Assembly (NCBI GenBank): GCA_035079385.1
Contig: JAVHKY010000005.1
Location: 62,001 to 126,000, forward strand
Direction of reading: 5' to 3'
Source: Aspidiotus rigidus
Lineage: Eukaryota; Arthropoda; Insecta; Hemiptera; Diaspididae
Length of the DNA: 64,000 bases
Shown: piece after piece, positions 33,315-43,330 of the stretch
How the letters are laid out: each line of letters opens with the position of its first letter
Numbering within the stretch: position 1 is the stretch's first letter
Notes under the pieces: generated by a model
The model's input: the letters and a program-made list of their open reading frames with translations, nothing else
Told to the model about the DNA's origin: nothing
Database searches by the model: none
Program-made: the position numbers and the translations under genes

Positions 33315-35257
33315 CCATTGCAGAGAATTTTTCCAAGTCCCCTTCCTATCATATAAAGCTAAGAGCCTGAAGTTTTTCTAAGTTCCGAACGTGATGACTT
33401 GACAACTTGAACGCGCTGCAATTTCAAGGAAGCCGTCGTTTTTCCAAGTCCCTCTCCTGTCATATATAGCTCAAAAGTGGAAATTTTTTCAAGTCCCCTT
33501 CCCATAATATATAGCTCGAGGGTCAACATTTTTTCAAGTCCCTCTCCCATAATATATAGCTCGAAGGTCAAATTTTTTTCAAGTCCCCCTCCTACCATAT
33601 ATAGCTCAGGGGGAAATATTTTAAAAGAGGGCCTGTTTAATGGGGGGTTTTTTGAGGAATTTTCCGTGCGCCGTCCAACAAAATACTTGGAAGCATTTTT
33701 CCAAGTCCCCCTCCTACCATACACAGCTCGAGAGTCAAAATTTTAAGAGGGAACCTGTTATATGGGGGCTTTTTGGGAAACTTGCCGTGCGCCGTTCAAC
33801 AAAAAAGTTGGAAAAATTTCGACTCCGAGCCATATTATATGATAGGAGGGGGACTTAGAATATTTCTAAATCCCTCTCCTATCACATATAGTTCGAGAGT
33901 CAAAATTTCCCCCTTCTATCATAATATAGCTAAAGAGTCAACATTTTTCAGTCCCACCCCACCTATCTTATATAGCTCGAGAGTCAAGAAATATTTAGAC
34001 TCTCGAACTATATTATACTAGGGGTTATAGTAGATCTAGGCCTTCTTTATACTACTTTATTCTAGGTCTAGGCTTCCTTGAATTTTCAATACCAAATCCA
34101 ATTTGACTCATAAAACAGGTTCCCTGCGTTCCTCGTTCGTTATGGAAACCGTCGTTTTTCCAAGTCCCCCCCCCCCCCCCCTATCATATTATATAGACCG
34201 AGAGTCAAAATTTACGCCGTGTGCCGTCCGACGGGAACCTGTTTTATGGGGGACTTTTTGAGAAATTTGCCGTGCGCCGTCCGCCGTCCGGTGTCCGCCT
34301 TCCGCCGTCCAGCGAAAAACTTGGAAAAAATGACGGCTTCCTTAACGAAGTTAAACGAGGAACGCAGGGAACCTGTTTTATGATTCGAATGAGATTTGGT
34401 ATTGACCCCTCCTATCATATATAGCTCGACAGTCGAAATTTTTCCAAGTCCCCCTCCTATCATATATAGCTCGAGAGTCGAAATTTTTTCTAAGTCCCTC
34501 TCCTATCACATATGGCGCGGGCTAGGCCTTCTTTTTACTACCTTTCTCCAAATCTAGGCTTCCTTGAATTTTCAATACCAAATCTCACTCGAATCATAAA
34601 ACAGGTTCCCTTGCGTTCCTCGTTTAACTTCGTTAAGGAAGCCGTAATTTTTCTAAGTCCCCCTGCTATCATATATAGCTCGAGAGTCGAAATTTTTCCA
34701 AGTCCCTCTCCTATCATTTATGGCTCGAGGGTCGAAATTTTTCCAAGTTTTTCGCTGGACGGCGGACGGCGCACGGCGCACGGCAGATTTCTCAAATAGC
34801 CCCCCATAAAACAGGTTCCCTGTTAAAATTTCGACTCTCGAGCTATATATGATAGGAGGGGGACTTGGAAAAAATGTCGACTCTCGAGCTATCATATATA
34901 GCTGGAGATTCGAGAAAAATTTAGACTCTCAAACTATATTATACTAGGCTTACAGCAGATCTAGGCCTTCTTTATACTAGCTTTATCTGGGTCTAGGCTT
35001 CTATGAATTTTCAATACCAAGTCCCATTTGATTCATAAAACAGGTTCCCTGCGTTCCTCGTTTAACTTCGTTAAGGAAGCCGTCGTTCTTCACTCCTATC
35101 ATGTATAGCTCGAGAGTCAAAACTTTTTCAAGTCTCCCTCCCCCCTCCGTGGTATTATCAACCTCGTGACGTCATCAATCTCGGACCACTCGCGCCCGCG
35201 TTTGCGGACAAAAATTTTCTGAATGTACCCCCAACAAAAGGGATAGCGGGTTCCCCG
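33315..35257. mobile_element. Composite ~45-bp motif element (copy A), inserted in a Jockey-like element
   Basis: The boundaries are set by the interrupted RT sequence (FDRK | KLTWIPN). The left end reads AGATGCCATTGCAGAG and the right end AAAAGGGATAGCGGG then TTCCCCGCT. The interior contains about 12 copies of the motif (core CCTATCATATATAGCTCGAG, preceded by TTTTTCCAAGTCCCC), mostly plus-sense, with some minus-sense near 33830 and 34840-34890. It also contains three long modules (TATACTAG ... CTAGGTCTAGG ... ATAAAACAGGTTCCCTGCG) and GCCGTCCGCCGTCCG-type blocks. Flanking AAAA could be a target duplication. No transposase is present. Confidence 0.72.
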
Positions 35258-35705
35258 CTAAAACTCACCTGGATCCCCAACATCAAATTCTCGAAGCTAA
35301 ATGTACCCGTGCCTCAAATATATTGAAATCTATTTCTCTCTCCTCTAAAGGCTACAACAAAAAACTTCTCCATCTTTACAAGAGCCTTATTCGCTCGCTA
35401 TCAAAAATTAAATCTCTTTTCTAAGAGGAGCATAATTTTTGACACTCGCAGGAAACTCAGTTTATGCGTCGAAGCTGCCGAACAGGATTCGGATACCGTA
35501 AACTCATTCTACCCTCCAACTTCTTATAAACAGTCGCCCAATTCCCTCATCTTCCCATTTTTAATTCCATCTTCGACCCAAACAATAACCTTCCTCCAGT
35601 CTCCAGAAACGAACTATCCTACTTCAATTCAAACAGACCCTCAATGGACCTCTATACTCGTACCTATAAATAGGTCGTCTCCATTTTAGACCCTCAGCAG
35701 GCCTA
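35258..35705 (+). mobile_element. Jockey-like element, 3' piece
   Basis: It resumes with KLTWIPNIKF, then the LLHLYKSLIRS thumb block and the LCVEAAE segment, all typical of the post-palm region of the other Jockey-like copies here. The RNase H region is not recovered, and similarity fades after about 35700. Confidence 0.75.
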
Positions 35706-35890
35706 ATAGACAGTGTATAGTTGAGCTTATACCACCTAGGCTGCCCCCTCTTCAACCTTGTTTCCCTGTTGATGATTCAGAAATATGCGAGTAGACCCCA
35801 TCCCTCACTGTGGGTGGTATACTGTATTTTAGGCCTAGTAAAATAAAGGCTTTATATGAGTATACTACCTCCCCCACATAACACCAACTT

Positions 35891-36131
35891 TTTAGCGGGG
35901 AACTTGCTGTTCCTTTTATTGGGCGGTCATTTTCAGAAAACGTCCGCTCATTCGTGACGTCATCATTTTCGGGGAATTGTCTGGGGTCTAGAATTTTCTT
36001 GATCTGCGTTGGATCTTGATTGTTATGTTACCTTGCATAGAAAAATTTGTCTAGGCTAGACAAAGCAAGCAATAGCAAATTAATTCACAGGGGGCTCTTC
36101 GCTGCCATTGCACTTCTGAAATGACATCTAA
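35891..36131 (+). mobile_element. Short member (copy B) of the same terminal family
   Basis: The left end TTTAGCGGGGAACTTGCTG, followed by TTCCTTTTATTGGG, is the inverse of copy A's right end (35200-35257). The right end GCTGCCATTGCACTTCTG, then AAATGACATCTAA, is the inverse of copy A's left end and matches 39550-39576. At about 240 bp it has both ends but none of the ~45-bp motifs. Confidence 0.65.
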
Positions 36132-36185
36132 TTTTTTGGTATAGCATACTAAACTTATATTTTACACTATCATAGACATAAAATA

Positions 36186-36838
36186 CAGTAAAATCTCGAT
36201 ATAGTGCGAGTGAAGGGACTGAGCAAAATTCGCACTATACGGAGGTTGGGGCAAAAAACGAAAAATAATGCATGAAAACAAGTTTGTATGTAATTGTATG
36301 TATTAAAAGTTGTCGACGTGGAACTCCCCCGCCATTAGCTGCGCCTTCTCTTGAAGGATTGGTCCGCTGATGGGCACATTCGCTGGTCGACACTCCTGAA
36401 GCCACTCCAACGGTATTTCTTTCAAATCTTCGTAACGGGATCCGATCAATTTTCTTCGCTTGCTATCACCATTCGTTACCGCATCATACAATTTCTGGCG
36501 ATCACTAACAATTTTTCGTACCAAACTTTCACTCAAACCGACTGTCTTCGCGAATGAAATTGTCGTCTCTGTTGCACATTCAAAGCTGTATTGGACCATG
36601 TTCAAACGTAATCTGAAATTTACTGGATGTTCATCGTACCACATTGTTAGTCGGGTGGATGTTTTCATCGGCAACATGCTTATACAGGACATACATTGCA
36701 TCATTTTTATTGAAACGAATCGACCGGTCTTTAATGATTTTCGCATTAAATCGAGGTTTCGGTCGGAGGTGATTTTGAATATGTATTTAGATAGGCAAAA
36801 CTATACAGAGGATCGCGCACTATATCGAGACTTTACTG
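36186..36838. mobile_element. Tigger/pogo-like transposon derivative
   Basis: It is flanked by TA on both sides (36184-36185 and 36839-36840). Terminal inverted repeats of 23 bp start CAGTAAAATCTCGATATAG, with one mismatch between the ends. Of its 653 bp, the central part is a minus-strand fragment of a pogo-type transposase. The DDE catalytic domain is missing, so it is non-autonomous. Confidence 0.9.
36303..36746 (-). pseudogene. Tigger-like transposase N-terminal region (psq and CENP-B HTH)
   Basis: The 147-codon frame contains a helix-turn-helix-like SFAKTVGLSESLVRKIVSDR and the CENP-B-type block EIPLEWLQECRPANVPISGP followed by ILQEKAQLMA, typical of the DNA-binding half of pogo/Tigger transposases. 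The catalytic half was lost by internal deletion. A DNA-binding-only product could in principle occupy the terminal repeats, but there is no evidence of a promoter. Confidence 0.82.
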
Positions 36839-38016
36839 TATGATCTTTATTTATTTGACTACGCCAGAACACTTTTTAAACTACAGCTTTACGGTCATGA
36901 GCTACTTTATCATTTTTTAAAATTTTATTCCTTCTTTTTTTAAAATTATATTATGTACCTAATTACTATAACTTCATGTAAATTCTTTTTAATGAAGTAG
37001 CTTAAACACTCGTTAAATGAATGATACTAGTTCATACCATCCTTCATTTAAATAATAATAATTGACATCAGTTGAATAGAGAAAAGTGTTGTAAAATCTG
37101 ACGAGTTTCAAACCATTGTCCATCACGATCTAAAATATAGGGTACAGTATATAACGTTGCTCGGAAATAAACTCATCGAAGGGCTCCAACAGTGATCTTA
37201 TCTCGATCGAGGGACCGAAGAGCGAATTATACTATACTACTATACGTCTCGTTCGCCAATGTCTAAAAAATACCACTGAATGTGCCGAGTTAAAAATCAG
37301 ACAAAAGAATTCATCCTTTCGCTCGACCGAGAAATACAGATTGTTATAAATGTCTACAAATCTGATATTTTTTTTAGTTTTTTTTTCTCGAAGAAGGTCG
37401 TATGGTCAAACAGATCGTACCACGGACTGTATTGTACGGAACAAAAAATAAATAATACAAAAGGACGAGTTTTCATTACCAAACCTTTTCCGTGTTATTT
37501 TGGATAGACACATACACACATTTGGTACAAAAGTATAGAAGAAAAAATGGCAGATTGTTCCATTTAATGTAATCTGTTTACAAATGAAGATTTGACTTTC
37601 TCCTGCGATGTATTTAGTGCGTGGCTTTTAGCAATGGTTCCTAGCGCTCGAAACCCTCTTTTTATTCGTATTTAAATTTATTTTGGAAAATAGAAAGAAA
37701 AAATTTTATTTCTTCAAATTAAAAGGACTAGGCCTAAACCTTTAACTACTTATTGTAAGAAACGTTTATGCAACGTATTGACGTCGGTAAACATGTACTA
37801 TCAATTGTAGTGAAAGGATTTCCTTTTTTTTGTTTTTTTTTTCTTTTGTCAAATATTAGATACCTACAGAAGTATAGACAAGCGCATGAAAAAGAATTTT
37901 TTGCGCTGTTCTCATTATCTTGCCGCAGATGGGAATTCAATCACCGAAGAATAATTTTACCTAGAATCGATGAAAACAGACTCATTTAATTAAACGAATC
38001 GTTTTTCGCGTTCATT
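36839..38016. other. No gene recognised
   Basis: The first 35 bp (ATGATCTTTATTTATTTG, then TACGCCAGAACA) recur at 41100-41135, so a small repeat lies next to the Tigger element. The remainder is AT-rich and unassigned. Confidence 0.45.
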
Positions 38017-39153
38017 ATGGATAGCCGTAACCTTGAGGAACGTATTCGTTTAATTGAGAACGCTTCTGCGGCGTATCTGCAGTTCCTTTTTCTGAAATTT
38101 CGGAAGCAACGCGCTTTATTTTCCTCTCATATTTGGTTTCTTCGTCGGTGTTTAGTGTTGCATTTGAAGCCTAAGTTCGTTAAATTCCGGTTTTATTCGG
38201 ATTGTAAGATTACGACTAAGAAACTGGAAACTTATATGAGGGAGAAGTGGATAAGAACAGAGTTGCGAAGATGGTATGGTAAATTTAATATTACGACTAG
38301 ATTAAACCTTATGGTCCATTCGAGACTCTCCGGTATGCTCCTCCCCCTTGAGTTTGATTACTTTATGCGGGACGTCAATTTAAAGTGTCGGAAGTTTGAG
38401 GTGAACTTGAAGGAGAAGAAGAATAAGAAGTTGTCGTCCCTAATGAAGGTTAATGATGAGGTGTATGAGGAAGGGGTGAGTGACGGTGTTGTCATCATAA
38501 ATTCCATCCCCCCTCATAAATAATAGTCAGGTAGTGTTTAATAGTTACGAAACTGCCCTCCATGAGAAAGGTTTGAAATGCAGTCCCCCCCCCCCCCCTC
38601 AAGAAGGATGAAACCTTGGCGAATGTTGTTGCGGATCTTGCTGTTAAAATTGGTCCTGGTTTTAATACCCAGAAAGCTTGTGCCGAATTAGTCTGTAATA
38701 ACCCCCTCCCTCGCATGAGTAATAAATTAGGAGGAGTGATTCAAGGTTTGAAAAGGAAGATGAAAGAGGGAGATTTAATCGTCACTAAGGCTGACAGGGG
38801 CAATGCTGTTGTGGTGATGGAGAAGTCGGCCTATTCTTTCAAGGTCCCTGCAGTCCTCCAGCAGTGTGGTGCTAAAGAGAGTGAGGATTTCAGTTTTCCT
38901 AAGCACGTTAGAGAAGTTAGGAGTGTCATCAACAGGAGTGAGGCTATTATCAAAACTCCTGCTTTGAAAAAAGCCTTCTTTGTTCCTAACCCCACACCAC
39001 CCCTCCTCTACGGGCTGCCCAAAGTGCATAAGAACAATACCCCGGTGCGACCCGTTGTTTCTTTCGTCTCCTCCCCCACCTACCTCCTTGCCAAGTTCCT
39101 GGACCGTTGGTTCAAAAAACGCATTGATTTTGAATCTCCGTATTCGCCCCTGG
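38017..39153 (+). pseudogene. Penelope-like element 2, N-terminal part and start of RT (truncated)
   Basis: The first frame, 38017-38523, is a 168-codon basic N-terminal domain (WIRTELRRWYGKFNITTRLN). It ends in two stops. Sequence continues through a run of 15 C (38583-38597) into a second frame, 38616-39153, with GDLIVTKADRGNAVVVMEKS and PPLLYGLPKVHKNNTPVRPV, then VSFVSSPTYLLAKFLDRWF. These are the Penelope motifs just before RT motif A. The RT is cut off at about 39153 by a motif-family repeat. It is a different lineage from element 1, judging by the sequence differences. Confidence 0.82.
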
Positions 39154-39576
39154 AGCCTGAAGTTTTTCCAAGTCCTGAAAACCATGACGTGACAACTTGA
39201 ATGCGCTACAATTTCAAGGAAGCAGTCGTCTTTCCAAGTCCTCCTCCTATCATATATGGCTGGAGGGTCGAAATTTTTTCAAGTTTTTTGCCGGACGGCG
39301 CGGCGTACGTCATACAGCGCACCGCAAACTTCTCAAAAAAAAACATAAAACAGATTCCCCGTTAAAATTTCCACTGTTGAGCTATATATGACATGAGGGG
39401 GACTTAGAAAAACGACGGCTTCCTTGAAATTGCAGTGCGTTCAAGTTGTCACGTTATCATTTTCGGGACTTGGAAAAACTTCAGGCTCTAAGATTTTTAT
39501 GATAGGAGGGGGACTTGGAAAAATTCTCGGAACAGCGGGTTCCCCGCTGCCATTGCAAACCTGTAATGGCATCTAA
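39154..39576. repeat. Motif-family member (copy C), largely palindromic
   Basis: The block AGCCTGAAGTTTTTCCAAG, running on through TGACAACTTGAATGCGC and TTCAAGGAAGC (39154-39235), is repeated in inverse at about 39412-39492, around a centre with the GC-rich CGGACGGCGCGGCG word and ATAAAACAG. The right end AGCGGGTTCCCCGCT (39535-39549) is followed by a hairpin TGCCATT...AATGGCA and CTAA (39573-39576). This is the same terminus as in copies A and B. Confidence 0.7.
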
Positions 39577-40077
39577 TTTTATTACGCCGGGTTTCTGTTC
39601 GGAAGGAGCAGCTCAAGATGAATTTCCCCCCTTATTTCAAATTCACTAACCCGTTCCTGTTCCAAATACTGAATTCATGAGGGCATTATGATTGCTCGAC
39701 GTCGTTAATTCAGATTTCTAAGAACTCATGGAAAATCCTTCCACAGCCTATGACTGCTATACGACATCATGTTACAGCTGAAACTCGAAACTGTTCTTCA
39801 GTCAACACTACGTAATTTCCACAAATGATTTTAGTCAAAACTTCGTTTGGACTAGTTATGCCTAGAATAAACTAATCGTTTCAACGCATCAGTAAATTCT
39901 AGTTTCAACTGAAACGGAATTACAATTGTTTGAGTTAAAGGTGTTGTTTACATTTTGGCATTAAAAATAAGAACAACTCGCAGCCAAACAATAAGCAGCT
40001 TACTGCGGCGCTTATCTCAATAGTCTCAAACTGCACTTGAGAAACTTTAATTCAGTTCACGGCGGGTACACAAAGTA
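39577..40077. other. No gene recognised
   Basis: AT-rich unassigned DNA between motif-family blocks. No domain seen. Confidence 0.4.
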
Positions 40078-40580
40078 TGTATGATTCGACTCTCGAGCCA
40101 TAATACATAATAGGAGAGCGAGCGACTTGGAAGGAAATTTTGACTTACAAGCCGTAGTATATGATAGGAAGGAAAGGGAGTTAGGAAAATTCTTACTTTC
40201 AGGCTACAGACACCATAATACAAGGGACTCAAGAAAACTTGAGAATCTTCAAGATTTTGATTTGAATTCTCATCAATACCAAAACCAATTCAACTCATGA
40301 AACAGTTTCCCTGCGTTCCTCGTTCAACTTCATTAAGAAAACCGTAATTTTTCCTCCAAATCGAGAAAAATTTTGACATGTTTCATGTCCTTACTCTGCC
40401 CTGACCCCTAATTTGAAATTTTGCGAGTGCCCCTCCCAGACTAGGCTTATAGTAGGTCTAGGACTTCTTTATACTAGCTTTATTCTAGGTCTAGGCTCCC
40501 TTGCATTCTCATTACCAAATCCAATTTGACTCATAAAACAGGTTCCCTGCGTTCCTCGTTCAACTTCCCCTTAATTCTAA
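40078..40580. repeat. Motif-family blocks with two long modules
   Basis: Diverged minus-sense motif copies (GACTCTCGAGCCATAATACA at 40088; a relative at 40150) are followed by module parts at 40250-40350 and 40440-40570, with CTAGGCTTATAGTAGGTCTA and ATAAAACAGGTTCCCTGCG. Confidence 0.7.
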
Positions 40581-40599
40581 ACCCCCCCGAAATCTGTGA

Positions 40600-40870
40600 A
40601 TTCATTCGGCCTATAGTTCGTACTAGATCAGTGTACTGAAGGATACTATGTTTATACTAGGTTTACGCTTCTTTATACTGGGCATAATACTGCCCCCTAA
40701 TTTGAAATTTTGCGTGTTCATCCCGCGAGTTCACTGCACCGCCTAGTTTATATTAATACATAGCTTTATACTAACCTTATATATTAAGAGTGCAGTAACA
40801 ACTTAGCTAATATGAACCAGGCATACACTAGTGTACTGTATAAAAGGAGCTAGTCAGTTTTTGTCATACT
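40600..40870. repeat. CTAGTATA-word repeats
   Basis: TATACTAGGTTTACG, TATACTGGGC, TATACTAACC and ACTAGTGTACTG follow each other irregularly, like the block at 12600-12735. Copies of AAAGCTATTAGCTTGAA lie just downstream (40895-40965). Confidence 0.5.
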
Positions 40871-41133
40871 GGACCTTGTCCCCAAAAAGCTATTAGCTTG
40901 AAAGGACCGAGGAGGAGGGCGAACGAGCGGAGCGAGTGAACTACCCAAAAGCTATTAGCTTGAATACCCTAAAGCCATCAACTTGAAATATTCTAAAGTA
41001 GACTTATACTAGTCCAAGAAGAAGTCTCACTCGCGTGTGGAGAACAAGAAGGTGGTACTTCCAGATCAAGCAAAGCAACACTACCTCATAAAAGACATGA
41101 AACATGATCTTTATTTATTTGGATACGCCAGAA

Positions 41134-41180
41134 CATTTTTTCTTTCTTTCTTTCTTTCTTTCTTTCTTTATTTATTTATT
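41134..41180. repeat. CTTT microsatellite
   Basis: About ten units of CTTT pass into TATTTATTT. The 35-bp sequence immediately upstream also follows the Tigger element at 36839. Confidence 0.9.
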
Positions 41181-41249
41181 TTTACAAGTTTTCAAGCTCC
41201 ACTTTGGGCTATTAGCTTGATATGTCGGACGAACGGTACATCTTAAAGA

Positions 41250-43330
41250 CTAATTTTACTTTAATTTTAATTTTATAGATGGCTAAATGTTTTAGAGTAG
41301 AGAGAAAAATTCGGCTGAGGTTAGGTATTGTATAAGTTCTGTGCATGAGGTGTCATTTTTGAGTGCTTGTATTCTAGAGCGAGGTATGTTTAGTGAGTTT
41401 CGTAAAGTTGTAAGTTCAGGGCATGTAAAAAATATGATTTATGTCTATTGTATTGAAAAGACATTTTGGTCAATTGGGCGGTTCTGAACGTGAAAGGAGG
41501 TGTGAGTGGGTGAGTCGGGTATGTCCATATTCTGAGGCGGGTTAGGACGGATATTTCTTTTCTAGATGATCTGCAAGTTGTGGGTTTGAGAGGCTTAGCC
41601 TTGATAGGGAGGAGTTTGTTTTCAAGTTGTTTAGACCATAGGTAAGACCATTTTTTAAGTACTTTGGAGCAGTAGTAATTTTTTATACCAGACGCTGAAA
41701 TTTTCCGTGGCAGGGTCACGGTGTTGAAATTGGTTGAGTCTTCGGCTGCTTTGTCTACAATATCGCTCTGATGTGTGAAGGAATCCGGGTTACGGTTTTC
41801 GTATAGCTTGTGTTATGATGTTGATAATGGTGTGGATTCTTTCAATGATGGGGTTTTGCGAGAAGATATTTTGGATGGCTGAAATGATGATAACGAGGAA
41901 TGTTTATTTTGACTGAAAGTGGATATTTTTTCTAGGCATTTGAGAATTGCGAGAAGTTCTGCAATGTATACTGAGGCTGTGTTTCGTATTCGAAAACTAC
42001 AGAGAGAATTATTGATCGAGAAGGCTAACCCAGTTTTATTGTGAAGTTTTGAACCGTCTGTAAAACAAAGGATGTGTGAGTGGTGGTTTTTTAGAAAGTT
42101 TTCAATTTCTTTTTTGAGCTGTGTGTTGGGAGTGGAAGGGAGGATTCGGTGAATTTGTCTTGGAAATTTGATGAGAGTAGTGCTCATGGGGGGATGGAGT
42201 TGAAGATGGGAAGTAGAGGGTCGATTGTTCGTTACTTCGTTCCAGGTTGAGTTTCATGTGTTGTGTGGTGTTCAAAGAGAAATTATCTATGTTATTGGGA
42301 AGGAAAAAGTATTCAAAAGTCGGTGTGTTTGTGTTTAAGGATACGTTGGCCAGAAAAGAGGTCGTAAGAATCTGTCTGCGGTACTGGAGAGGAGGCTCGC
42401 CAGCTTCTGCGCATAGGCTGAAGCTAGCACAAGGCGGAGAAATGAGTTTTCAATTGGGTCTAACTGGTTTCTTTGCAAGTCCATAAATTGGGGCCCCGTA
42501 ATCAAACTGTGAGCGGATCAGGCTGCGGTATAATTGTGATAAAATTTTACCGTTGCACCCTGTGCTAGGACGTGCGAGATATTTAAGGACATTCAGAGTG
42601 CGATTACATTTTCCTTTAATGTATTTAATATGTGGTATCCAGGTTGAAGTTTGATCGAGTATGGGGCTAAGAAATTTTGTTGTATTGAGGATGTGAATTT
42701 GTTTTTTGTCGAGCGTGAAGGGAGGTACAGTTGGGATTGGGATTTAAACCTGCACTAGAGCGCGCTACAAAATCACCCTTCTCTTTCTGCGCGCAGGCAA
42801 ATATTTGAGTGATCACGTACGTTTTTATACGGGCAAACGGCAAGCTTTGATTTGTCGCGAGAGAGTAAAAAATCTATTTATCAAGTTGATTTGGAGAAAA
42901 ATTAATTTTCTAATGATATTAGAATAAAATGTAGGACGTATATTTTCATAAAACACTCTTTAATTCTTGTAAAAAACGTTTAAATTTGGCTGTCTCCTTA
43001 TGGTTGCCGCTACGCGATCACTCAAATTTTTCGCAGGGCTACCAACTTATGAAACTCTTAAGTTTAAATCCCAATAGGTCTTCGGTGGGGCGAAAAATTA
43101 TTAAGTGTGTTTTCTTTTTCGAAAAACGGAACTTGTTTTCTGATGCCCAGTTTCATAGGTTGTTGAGGTTATCATAGAGAAGGTGATGTGCTCGGCTTGG
43201 TAATTTGGAATTGACGGATATACTATAGTCGTCTGCGTAGAGGGAGCTTCACAATGTAATAATACGAGCATTTCATTCGGTTCTCGTTGAAAATCGGCCA
43301 ACGTCAATGGACAATTTTTGAGCGTGAGGG
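41250..43330 (-). mobile_element. Jockey-like non-LTR retrotransposon (RT palm to 3' end), split by a MITE
   Basis: On the minus strand the palm LYADDYSISVN lies near 43240, followed by GHQKTSSVFRKRK. The MITE at 43075-42736 interrupts, then TLDKKQIHILNTTKFLSPIL and the LYRSLIRSQFDYGAPIYG thumb. An RNase H start follows at about 42120 (ILCFTDGSKLHNKTGLAFSI; SVYIAELLAIL), and the terminal region is at 41719-41390. Frameshifts and stops are moderate. The gene order equals that of the copy at 54.2-56.4 kb. Confidence 0.85.
42736..43075. mobile_element. 340-bp MITE inside the Jockey-like copy
   Basis: It is bounded by ATTGGGATTTAAAC and its inverse GTTTAAATCCCAAT. A second, internal inverted pair (TTTGAGTGATCACGT near 42806 and GCGATCACTCAAA near 43014) gives it hairpin potential. 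The interrupted RT sequence confirms insertion. It has no coding capacity. Confidence 0.8.

Noticed and set aside
33359..33724. A 121-codon minus-strand frame with repeated LELYIMGEGLEK-type units, suggesting a repeat protein.
   Set aside because: It is the translation of the 45-bp motif array. The period and lack of stops explain it.
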